From the NCBI GenBank assembly GCA_028871195.1, contig JAGWNT010000084.1, positions 1 through 16,950 of the forward strand: a DNA stretch of 16,950 nt, in the 5' to 3' direction. The notes under the pieces were generated by a model, which saw only the letters and a list, made by a program, of their open reading frames with translations, was not told the DNA's origin and ran no database searches. This DNA is from REEB85 sp018971455. GTDB lineage: Bacteria > Pseudomonadota > Alphaproteobacteria > Acetobacterales > Acetobacteraceae. How positions within the stretch are numbered: the stretch's first letter is position 1; every line of letters begins with the position of its first letter. Below are positions 7,867 to 14,768 of this stretch, piece after piece. The position numbers and the translations under genes were made by a program.

Positions 7867-8190
7867 TCAGGCGGCGGCGCGGCGGGCGCCGAAACGCTCG
7901 GCGTTGCGCTGGGAGGCAAAGCCCGTGTCGAACACCAGGCCGAGCTCGGCGCGGGCAAGGCCGATATCGGCCAGCTCATGGTCGGACAGGCCGCGCAGCT
8001 CGTCCATCACCATGCGGCGCTGGCCGGCCTGGGCAAGCCAGCGGCCGACGGCGCCGAGGCGGGCCAGAACGCCGCTCTTGGTTTCCACCGACGCGGTGGC
8101 GGGCAGGCCGGCATCCTCGTCGCGGAAATAGTGCGACAGGCTGTTCGGCATCAGAAGAGCGATCTCTTCCTTGGCAACAAAGGCATTCAT
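7867..8190 (-). CDS. DUF1127 domain protein (copy A)
   Basis: The 107-residue protein has a variable N-terminus with a SHYFRDE motif (19-25), an amphipathic helix (about 41-56) and the DUF1127 (YjiS-like) signature, here MDELRGLSDHELADIGLARAEL (62-83). The family is small, arginine-rich and common in alphaproteobacteria. Some members act in phosphate, carbon or RNA metabolism, but the function here is unknown. The ATG at 8190 is preceded by CAGGGA about 9 nt upstream; the open frame extends to 8445 without a better start. It is a clear paralogue of the next gene upstream (8360-8689), in the same orientation, 169 bp away. A rho-independent terminator follows. A GAAGAG-cgat-CTCTTC inverted repeat (8154-8169) lies over its codons 8-12. 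Confidence 0.85.
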   Translation of the reverse strand: MNAFVAKEEIALLMPNSLSHYFRDEDAGLPATASVETKSGVLARLGAVGRWLAQAGQRRMVMDELRGLSDHELADIGLARAELGLVFDTGFASQRNAERFGARRAAA

Positions 8191-8359
8191 CGTCGTCGTC
8201 CCTGCGTGCGACCGTGGCGGGCGACCTGCCAGATCGGCTGTCGTCTCGCGGTCTTGCTGCGACGCAACATGAGCGCTTCGAAGGTCCGAAAAAAGCGACG
8301 AATCCTCCCGCCAGCCATGCGTATGACGCATGGTGACGAGCGGAGATATGAATTTCGGG
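8191..8359. other. spacer between the two DUF1127 genes
   Basis: This 169-bp gap presumably holds the promoter of copy A. It contains the perfect inverted repeat at 8315-8333, a TTGC-N6-GCAA dyad at 8254-8267 and a run of six T on the minus strand (complement of 8289-8294). No sigma-70 or GGAAC/GTT-type general-stress promoter could be assigned with confidence. Confidence 0.4.
8315..8333. repeat. perfect 8-bp inverted repeat, candidate operator
   Basis: CCATGCGT-atg-ACGCATGG is a perfect dyad with a 3-bp centre, 27 bp beyond the stop of DUF1127 copy B and about 125 bp before the start of copy A. It has no following U-tract, so a protein-binding site is at least as likely as a terminator. Confidence 0.55.
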
Positions 8360-8689
8360 TTAAGAGCGTCCGACCCGGCGCGTGGCCGAATCCCGTTCCT
8401 CGTTCCAGCGCGCGACGAATTCCGGGTCGAAAAGATGCGGCACATCGGCCCGGATCAGGCCGAAATCGGCCAGCTCGCGATCATCCAGCATGTCGAGCTC
8501 GGCCAGCGACACGGCGCGGGCGCGCCGCTCGGCCACCCATCCGAAAAGGCGGTGCAGCGCGCCGAAGAGACGCCAGCGCGCCACCTCGGGCTGCGGCATG
8601 TGCGCCGCCTCGTCCTTGAAGTAATGAGAGAAGGTTCCGGCCATCATCAGGTCGGACGGACTGTTCTGGGCGGAGGAGCGTACGGACAT
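8360..8689 (-). CDS. DUF1127 domain protein (copy B)
   Basis: The 109-residue protein has a SHYFKDE motif (21-27), a helical stretch RLFGALHRLFGWVAERRARAV (40-60) and the DUF1127 signature SLAELDMLDDRELADFGLIRADV (61-83), then FDPEFVARWNEER (87-99). It aligns with copy A along its whole length, including the N-terminal SHYF(R/K)DE-x(4)-P block, so the two arose by tandem duplication or have a shared ancestor. The start is uncertain: ATG at 8689 is used, ATG at 8704 is possible, and neither has a good Shine-Dalgarno. A much longer open frame continues antisense to the aminopeptidase gene but is a shadow. Function unknown. Confidence 0.82.
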   Translation of the reverse strand: MSVRSSAQNSPSDLMMAGTFSHYFKDEAAHMPQPEVARWRLFGALHRLFGWVAERRARAVSLAELDMLDDRELADFGLIRADVPHLFDPEFVARWNEERDSATRRVGRS

Positions 8690-8902
8690 CGCGGAAAACC
8701 CCATGATTGGACTTGGGCTCGGTGCGGCGTCCTGGACTTCGTCGCGGCTCGTGTTGCAGTGCATCATGAGATTTGGTGCGCTGCAATACGAAATTGCCCC
8801 CCCTTCCGCCGCCTCCCGGCCTTGGACGAAACTTCGCAATAAAACCATGCTGACCGCCGCGACCGCCGCAATTTTGCTCAACCCGAGCCCGAGACCCGTG
8901 CA
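8690..8902. other. divergent DUF1127-B / aminopeptidase P promoter region
   Basis: This 213-bp spacer is less GC-rich than its surroundings and holds the regulatory sequences of both flanking genes. It contains a 9-bp inverted repeat (8754-8786). Plus-strand TTGGAC and an AATAAAA stretch occur near 8822-8848 but do not have proper -35/-10 spacing. No RNA gene is apparent. Confidence 0.4.
8754..8786. repeat. dyad TTGCAGTGC ... GCGCTGCAA, candidate operator
   Basis: TTGCAGTGC (8754-8762) and GCGCTGCAA (8778-8786) are inverted copies matching at 8 of 9 positions, separated by an AT-richer 15-bp centre. Half-site centres are 24 bp apart, somewhat over two helical turns. The site lies between divergent genes, about 65 bp from the DUF1127-B start and about 115 bp from the aminopeptidase start. 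Confidence 0.4.
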
Positions 8903-10681
8903 ATGAACAACGCCCGCCTCGCCGATCTGCGTGCCGAACTCGCCCGCCAGGGCCTCGACGGCTTCATCGTCCCGCGCGCCGACGAGCATCTCGGCGAATA
9001 CGTGCCGCAGAATGCCGAGCGGCTGGCCTGGCTCACCGGCTTCACCGGCAGCGCCGGGCTCGCCGTGGTGCTGCCCGGGCATGCTTGCGCCTTCACCGAT
9101 GGCCGCTACGTCCTCCAGCTCGCCGCCCAGACCGACGGCGCGGTGTGGGAGCGCCGCCACATCACCGAGGAGCCGCCGGCCGCCTGGATCGCCGGCCACG
9201 TCGCCGCCGGTGCGCGCATCGGCTACGACCCGCTGCTCATCAGCGAGGAGGCGCTGGGCCGCTTCACCGAGGCGGGGCTGACCATGCTCGCCACCGCCCG
9301 CAACCCGATCGACGCGGTCTGGACCGACCGCCCGGCGCCGCCGCTGGCGCCGGCCACGCCCTATCCGCTGGCCCTCGCCGGGCGCGAATCGGCCGACAAG
9401 CGCGCCGAGATCGCCGCCCTCCTGCGCACCGCCGGCGAGGCCGCCGCCGTGCTCACGGACCCCGCCTCGATCGCCTGGCTGCTCAACATCCGCGGCGGCG
9501 ACGTGCCCTACACCCCGTTCGCGCTCGCGTTCGCGCTGCTGCACGAGGATGGGCGCTGCGCCCTGTTCATGGACCCGGCCAAGCTCCCGCCCGAAACCCG
9601 CGCCTGGCTCGGCAACCAGGTGACGGTGCAGGACCGCGCCGGGCTGGCGCCGGCGCTGGCCGGCCTGGCCGGCCGGCGGGTGCGCGTCGATCCCGCCGGC
9701 GCGCCGGCCTGGTTCGCCCAGACCCTGCGCGCCGCCGGGGCGGAGGTCGCCGCCGCCATGGATCCCTGCCTGCTCGCCAAGGCCTGCAAGAACCCGGTCG
9801 AGCAGGACGGCATCCGCCGCGCCCATGCGCGCGACGCCGTCGCCGTCTGCCGCTTCCTCCACTGGCTCGACGGCGCCGCCGGCCCGGGCGGGGACGGGCC
9901 CGTCAGCGAGATGTCCGCCGCCGCCCGGCTGCTCGCCTTCCGCGCCGAGCTGGACGGCTTCCGCGGCGAGAGCTTCTCGGCGATCTCCGGCGCCGGCGAG
10001 CACGGCGCGATCATCCATTACCGCGCCACCACGGCGACCGACCGCCCGATCCGCGCCGACGAAGCCTATCTGATCGACAGCGGCGGCCAGTTCGAGGACG
10101 GAACCACCGACATCACCCGCACCGTCTGGACCGGCCCGGGCACGCCCCCGGCCGCGCTGCGCGACCATTTCACCCGCGTGCTGAAGGGCCACATCGCCGT
10201 CGCCACGCTGGTCTTCCCGCAAGGCCTGTGCGGCCCGCATATCGACGGCTTCGCGCGCGCCGCGCTGTGGCAGGCCGGGCTCGATTACGACCACGGCACC
10301 GGCCACGGGGTCGGCGCCTATCTCTCGGTGCATGAAGGGCCGGTCAGCCTGTCGCGCGCCGCCCGCATGGTGCCGCTCGCCGCCGGCATGGTGCTGTCCG
10401 ACGAGCCGGGCTTCTACCTGCCCGGCCAGTACGGCATCCGGCTGGAGAACCTGCTGCTGGTGCAGCCGGCCGGGCTGGCCGCGCCCAGGCCGTTCCTGCG
10501 CTTCGAAACGCTGAGCCTGGCGCCGTTCGACCGCCGCCTGCTCGACAACGCCCTGCTCACCGCGCCGGAGGTGGCATGGCTCGACGCCTACCACGCCCGC
10601 GTGCTGGCCGAGACGTCCGGGCACCTGCCGCCGGAGGCCGCCGCCTGGCTCGCCGCCGCCTGCGCGCCGCTGCGGCATTAA
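8903..10681 (+). CDS. pepP: Xaa-Pro aminopeptidase (aminopeptidase P, peptidase family M24B)
   Basis: The enzyme removes N-terminal residues that precede proline, in the cytoplasm. The 592-residue protein has the three-domain layout of the long (XPNPEP1-like) aminopeptidase P: two creatinase-like N-terminal domains (about 1-300) and a C-terminal pita-bread catalytic domain. All five dinuclear-metal ligands are visible: Asp392 (LIDSGGQ), Asp403 (GTTDITR), His468 (GTGHGVG), Glu501 (SDEPGFY) and Glu515 (IRLEN). HGAIIHYRA (about 366-374) and the C-terminal block PLAPFDRRL, here LSLAPFDRRL, are also typical. The Shine-Dalgarno is poor (GAG). It stands alone, divergent from DUF1127-B. The symbol is used loosely; this is the long form, not the 440-residue E. 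coli type. Confidence 0.93.
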   Translation: MNNARLADLRAELARQGLDGFIVPRADEHLGEYVPQNAERLAWLTGFTGSAGLAVVLPGHACAFTDGRYVLQLAAQTDGAVWERRHITEEPPAAWIAGHVAAGARIGYDPLLISEEALGRFTEAGLTMLATARNPIDAVWTDRPAPPLAPATPYPLALAGRESADKRAEIAALLRTAGEAAAVLTDPASIAWLLNIRGGDVPYTPFALAFALLHEDGRCALFMDPAKLPPETRAWLGNQVTVQDRAGLAPALAGLAGRRVRVDPAGAPAWFAQTLRAAGAEVAAAMDPCLLAKACKNPVEQDGIRRAHARDAVAVCRFLHWLDGAAGPGGDGPVSEMSAAARLLAFRAELDGFRGESFSAISGAGEHGAIIHYRATTATDRPIRADEAYLIDSGGQFEDGTTDITRTVWTGPGTPPAALRDHFTRVLKGHIAVATLVFPQGLCGPHIDGFARAALWQAGLDYDHGTGHGVGAYLSVHEGPVSLSRAARMVPLAAGMVLSDEPGFYLPGQYGIRLENLLLVQPAGLAAPRPFLRFETLSLAPFDRRLLDNALLTAPEVAWLDAYHARVLAETSGHLPPEAAAWLAAACAPLRH

Positions 10682-10871
10682 CCTATTGTTATCGGGCCGC
10701 GGAAAACCAGGGCGGCAACGCGGGCGCCGGGCGCACTTTGAAAGGCGTTCTTAACACATGGATTGAAGGGCGTTCTTAACACATTGCGCGCGCCCTCATG
10801 CCATATTGAGTGGCGAATCGGACCGCACCCACAGCATGTGGGCCGCGAAGCCGCCCCGGGGGAGAGCCGCG
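10682..10871. other. intergenic region with tandem repeats upstream of the 106-residue orphan
   Basis: This 190-bp gap carries the 25-bp tandem repeats (10738-10787) and an AT-rich CATATTGAG stretch near 10802. TTAACA in the second repeat and CATATT are 20 bp apart, too far for an ordinary sigma-70 promoter, so none is assigned. No clear terminator for the aminopeptidase gene is seen. Confidence 0.4.
10738..10787. repeat. two 25-bp tandem direct repeats
   Basis: Copy 1 (10738-10762) and copy 2 (10763-10787) agree at 22 of 25 positions, sharing TTGAA(A/G)GGCGTTCTTAACACAT. They abut exactly, and their AT-rich TTAACACAT part contrasts with the GC-rich surroundings. They lie 85 bp before the start of the next gene and could be paired binding sites of a regulator or a recent small duplication. 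Confidence 0.8.
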
Positions 10872-11192
10872 ATGCTGGATTTTGCCGATCTCAGGCGATT
10901 GACCCAGTGGTGCCGGCGCCGCCGCATGCACTGGATGCCGGGCCGCGGCCCGGATGGCGAGGCGGCGATCCTGCTCAGCCTCGATGCCCCACCGGCCGGC
11001 GCGCGGGCGGGTGGGGCGACCATCCTGCTCCTCGCCGACGAGGACGGGTTCACCCTGCTCAGCGACGCCTTCACCCCGCTCGCCGCGGCCTCGGACCTCA
11101 CCGCCCTGCTCGATGCCGTCGATGGCGGCGTGGCCGAGTCGGCCGGCCCGGCGCGAATCGGCCGCGGCGCCCCGGAATTGCGCGTCGCCTGA
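10872..11192 (+). CDS. hypothetical protein, 106 residues
   Basis: I do not recognise the family. The ATG at 10872 is chosen because GGGGGAGAG lies 4-12 nt upstream; the open frame begins at a TTG at 10806 with no ribosome binding site. The protein starts with a basic helix (LRRLTQWCRRRRMHW, 7-21), then has alternating strands (AAILLSLDAP, ATILLLADEDGFTLLSDAF) and an acidic helix (SDLTALLDAVDGGVAE). No signal peptide or membrane segment is present. Codon use is like that of its neighbours. It follows the tandem repeats and precedes a secreted small protein by 73 bp on the same strand, so the two may be cotranscribed. Confidence 0.7.
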   Translation: MLDFADLRRLTQWCRRRRMHWMPGRGPDGEAAILLSLDAPPAGARAGGATILLLADEDGFTLLSDAFTPLAAASDLTALLDAVDGGVAESAGPARIGRGAPELRVA

Positions 11193-11229
11193 CCTGATTT
11201 CGCCATGATCGGCAGGCAATCTCTCCGCT

Positions 11230-11247
11230 GCCCGCCACCGCGCGGGC
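11230..11247 (+). other. small hairpin just before the secreted-protein Shine-Dalgarno
   Basis: GCCCGC-caccgc-GCGGGC forms a 6-bp stem with a 6-nt loop, ending 6 nt before AGGAG (11254-11258) of the next gene. It could insulate or modulate translation initiation; it could also be a chance product of GC-rich sequence. Confidence 0.3.
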
Positions 11248-11265
11248 TGCAACAGGAGATCGCCC

Positions 11266-11565
11266 ATGACCTCGCTGCGCGCCTTCGCCATCGGCATCGC
11301 CGCCATCGCCGGTCTGCTCGCCCTGCAATCCGCCCCGGCCCGCGCCGATGGCTGGCGCGATGGCTGGCACCCTGGCCGCGGGCATTGGGAGCATCGCGGC
11401 GAGGAGCGTCATTGGGGCCCGCCACCGGTCTATTACGCTCCGCCGCCGGTCTATTACGCCCCGCGCGCCTATTACGTGGCGCCGCCGCCGGCCTATTACG
11501 CCCCGCCGCCGGTGGCCTACGTCAACCCGGGCATTTCCGTCGGCCTCGGCTTCAACTTCCGCTGA
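11266..11565 (+). CDS. secreted small protein with Tyr/Pro repeats
   Basis: The 99-residue precursor has a Sec signal peptide (residues 1-27, ending ARA|D). A short Trp/His/Gly/Arg-rich segment (28-50) follows, then a repeat region of PPPVYYA-type heptads (52-85), two of them nearly identical at DNA level (11419-11439 and 11440-11460). The C-terminal strand ISVGLGFNFR ends in aromatic-x-aromatic-Arg, like an outer-membrane beta strand. Similar short Tyr/Pro repeat proteins with a terminal GLGFNF-like strand are frequent in Rhodospirillales and related groups. Their function is unknown; envelope association is inferred. A good AGGAG lies 7 nt before the ATG. Confidence 0.85.
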   Translation: MTSLRAFAIGIAAIAGLLALQSAPARADGWRDGWHPGRGHWEHRGEERHWGPPPVYYAPPPVYYAPRAYYVAPPPAYYAPPPVAYVNPGISVGLGFNFR

Positions 11566-11574
11566 GCGCGCGCC

Positions 11575-11597
11575 GGCCGGGGCGCCAGCCCCCGGCC
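11575..11597 (+). terminator. 8-bp GC hairpin after the secreted-protein gene
   Basis: GGCCGGGG-cgccagc-CCCCGGCC is a perfect stem beginning 10 nt after the stop codon at 11563-11565. The U-tract is missing, as often in such GC-rich genomes, so termination is probable but not proven. Confidence 0.55.
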
Positions 11598-11642
11598 CGC
11601 GGCGCGATTCCCCTGGCGCCGGGTTCGCGCTAGCCTGCGCCG

Positions 11643-12191
11643 ATGGCCGATCGCTTCCCCCTCACCGCCGCCGCCGGCGCCGCCTGCCTGGGCGCGGCGC
11701 CGCCGGCGCCAAGGCCGGCCGCCCCCGCGGCGCCGGCCCGGCTGGAGGGCGATATCGGCCGCCTCGACCCTGAGGAGATTGCCGGCTGGGCGCTCGACCC
11801 GGCCCAGCCCGGCCACCCCGTCGCGCTCGACATCGTCGCCGATGGCCGCGTCGTCGCCCGCCCGCGCGCCGACCGCCATCGCCCGGATCTCGACATCGCC
11901 GGGCTGGGCGACGGGCGCTGCGGCTTCGCCGCCCGGCTCGACCCGCCTCTCTCGGTGCTGCGCGACCACCTGGTGCAGGTGCGCGCCCGCGATGGCGGCG
12001 CGAGCCTGCCCGGCGCGCCGCTGCTGCTCGCCCGCCTGCCGGCGCCGCCGGGCGGCGTGGCCGCGGCGCTGGCCGATATCGTCGGCGATGCCGCGGCCCT
12101 GGCGGCGGCGCTGCAACGCCTGCTGCGCCTGCGGCTGCGGCGGCCGGACGCCCGCGCGCAGCCACCCGCCACATCATCAAACCGACATTAA
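11643..12191 (+). CDS. orphan protein with a GWA/DG/GDG-type domain, 182 residues
   Basis: An Ala/Pro-rich N-terminus (1-35) leads into one beta-rich domain (about 36-130) with the pattern GRLDPEEIAGWALDP, VALDIVADGRVVA, ADRHRPDL, GLGDGRCGF and VQVRARDGG-SLPGAPLLL. From memory, this pattern occurs repeatedly in large glycosyltransferase-linked or surface proteins of Acetobacteraceae and Methylobacterium, where it seems to be an accessory module; I cannot name a Pfam family. The C-terminus is Ala/Leu/Arg-rich. ATG 11643 is the first start after an in-frame stop at 11631; no Shine-Dalgarno is seen. Function unknown. The gene stands between hairpins and the M17 peptidase. Confidence 0.65.
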   Translation: MADRFPLTAAAGAACLGAAPPAPRPAAPAAPARLEGDIGRLDPEEIAGWALDPAQPGHPVALDIVADGRVVARPRADRHRPDLDIAGLGDGRCGFAARLDPPLSVLRDHLVQVRARDGGASLPGAPLLLARLPAPPGGVAAALADIVGDAAALAAALQRLLRLRLRRPDARAQPPATSSNRH

Positions 12192-12307
12192 TTCGCTGTA
12201 GGAATCGACTGCCGCGCCCGGAACGACCTTGTGCATGGGGCCGCACGCTGTCAGGTGACGAACTGAGTATTTGAACGACTCGGAGAATAGTGAGGCAGGT
12301 CGGACGC

Positions 12308-13699
<1,392 letters not shown>

Positions 13700-13889
13700 T
13701 GCCGACAAAACATCGCGGCAAGGCGCCCGCGCCTACAGCACGTTCCCCCGCGCGCCCCACCCCCGCGCGCTCATCCCCCATGTCCCGGACCGGGCGCTCG
13801 CGGGTCCGGGCTCGCCTGCACCGCCGCAGGCCGCCCCTCGCGACGCTCCCGCAATCACGCCGCCGCTGAGCCAGAGAAAGGACCATCCG
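13700..13889. other. intergenic region between the M17 peptidase and the regulator
   Basis: No gene is supported here; an open frame reads through in phase with the regulator, but its peptide is low-complexity Arg/Pro/Ala and has no start with a ribosome binding site. The only structure is the 13784-13810 hairpin. Confidence 0.5.
13784..13810 (+). terminator. 8-bp hairpin between the M17 peptidase and the regulator gene
   Basis: CCCGGACC (13784-13791) pairs perfectly with GGTCCGGG (13803-13810) across an 11-nt loop. It is 85 nt after the peptidase stop and 79 nt before the regulator start and has no U-tract. It could be a terminator, or an operator or leader element of the regulator. Confidence 0.4.
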
Positions 13890-14276
13890 ATGGCCATGAC
13901 CCCTTCCACCGAACAATTTGTCGGCATCCTGCGCGACACCGTCGTCGCCCTCGTGCGCCGCGACGGGCCGGACCTCTCGGCACGCCAGCTCGGCGTGTTC
14001 CTGACCTGCTACCTGCAGGACGGCGCCCACACGGTGCGCGGCCTCGCCGCCGAGCTCAACGTCTCCAAGCCCGCCATCACCCGCGCGCTGGACCGCCTCG
14101 GCGAGCTCGACCTGGCGCGCCGCAAGATCGACCCGATGGACCGCCGCAGCGTGCTGGTGCAGCGCACGCTGAAGGGCACCGCCTTCCTGCGCGACCTGCG
14201 CGGCATCATGGCCGAGGCCGCCGCCGGCGCGAAGAAGGCCGCCGCCCAGGACGCGCCGCGCCGCGCCGCCGGCTGA
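13890..14276 (+). CDS. small MarR-like winged-helix DNA-binding protein
   Basis: The 128-residue protein has a helical N-terminus, then a helix-turn-helix (TVRGLAAELNVSKPAITRALDRL, 48-70) and a wing DPMDRRSVLVQRT (81-93) typical of MarR-family regulators. A short Ala/Lys/Arg-rich tail follows. It is shorter than classical MarR (about 140-150), lacking most of the C-terminal dimerisation helix. The ATG at 13890 has AAAGGA 7 nt upstream; an in-frame extension to 13596 overlaps the peptidase gene and is rejected. Target genes and ligand are unknown; autoregulation through the hairpin upstream is possible. It converges on rlmH with an 18-bp gap. Confidence 0.85.
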   Translation: MAMTPSTEQFVGILRDTVVALVRRDGPDLSARQLGVFLTCYLQDGAHTVRGLAAELNVSKPAITRALDRLGELDLARRKIDPMDRRSVLVQRTLKGTAFLRDLRGIMAEAAAGAKKAAAQDAPRRAAG

Positions 14277-14282
14277 GGGCCG

Positions 14283-14308
14283 CGGCCCCGCCCTTCAGCG
14301 CGGGGCCG
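14283..14308. terminator. bidirectional hairpin between convergent regulator and rlmH
   Basis: CGGCCCCGC (14283-14291) pairs perfectly over 9 bp with GCGGGGCCG (14300-14308), loop 8 nt. It starts 6 nt after the regulator stop and contains the rlmH stop codon in its loop. There is no U-tract on either side. Confidence 0.5.
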
Positions 14309-14768
14309 GCCGCGCCGCGCGGTGGTAGGGATGGCCCGCGGCAATGGCGCGGGCCCGGAAGACCTGCTCGGCGAGCAGGGTGCGCACCAGCAGATGGGGC
14401 CAGGTGAGCGGGCCGAGCGAGAGCACGTGCCCAGCCGCCGCCAGCACCGGCGCGTCCAGCCCCTCGGCGCCGCCGATGACGAAGCACAGCCGCCGTCCCG
14501 TCTCCTGCCAGCGCCCGAGCAGGGCGGCGAAGGCCTCGCTGCTCGGCGCCGGCGGACCGAGATCGAGTGCTATGGCGAAGGCGCCGGCCGGGATGGCGGC
14601 GAGCAGCGCCGCCCCCTCGCGGCGGCGGATCTCGCCCGGCGAGCCGCGCGCCTCGGCGATCTCGCGCACCGCGAAGCCGGGCCGCAGCCGCGCATTGTAG
14701 CGCGCGAACAGCGCCGCCTCGGGCCCCGCGCCGATCCGCCCGACCGCCAGCAGCAGCGGCTCAGCCAG
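14295..14768 (-). CDS. rlmH: 23S rRNA (pseudouridine1915-N3)-methyltransferase RlmH
   Basis: RlmH is a SPOUT methyltransferase that methylates pseudouridine 1915 in helix 69 of 23S rRNA on the assembled 70S ribosome. Family landmarks are LLLAVGRIGAGPEAALFARYNARL near the N-terminus, EIAEARG, FVIGGAEGLD, the SAM-binding trefoil-knot segment SLGPLTWPHLLVRTLLAEQVFRA, and the C-terminal HPYHRA. The start is unusual: no ATG, GTG or TTG lies in frame between 14870 and the conserved core. A CTG at 14768 gives 157 residues, the normal length, with AGGAG and CAGG 6-14 nt upstream inside the rsfS end, and overlaps the rsfS stop by a few bases. ATG 14870 would add 34 shadow-like residues. Confidence 0.9.
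   Translation of the reverse strand: MAEPLLLAVGRIGAGPEAALFARYNARLRPGFAVREIAEARGSPGEIRRREGAALLAAIPAGAFAIALDLGPPAPSSEAFAALLGRWQETGRRLCFVIGGAEGLDAPVLAAAGHVLSLGPLTWPHLLVRTLLAEQVFRARAIAAGHPYHRAARPAPR

Noticed and set aside
8705..10678. A 772-codon open frame on the minus strand reading through the aminopeptidase gene into DUF1127 copy B.
   Set aside because: It is antisense to a clearly conserved M24 peptidase; its peptide is low-complexity Gly/Arg/Ala/Gln without recognisable domains. Only the last 109 codons, after the ATG at 8689, resemble a real protein.
10738..10787. The tandem repeats as DnaA boxes or a CtrA site.
   Set aside because: The best 9-mer differs from the DnaA consensus at two fixed positions, and the TTAA elements are 21 bp apart instead of the 7 bp expected for CtrA; no dnaA, hemE or other origin-linked gene is near.
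10806..10871. Longer version of the 106-residue orphan starting at TTG 10806.
   Set aside because: No ribosome binding site precedes it, whereas ATG 10872 has a strong GGGGGAGAG at proper distance.
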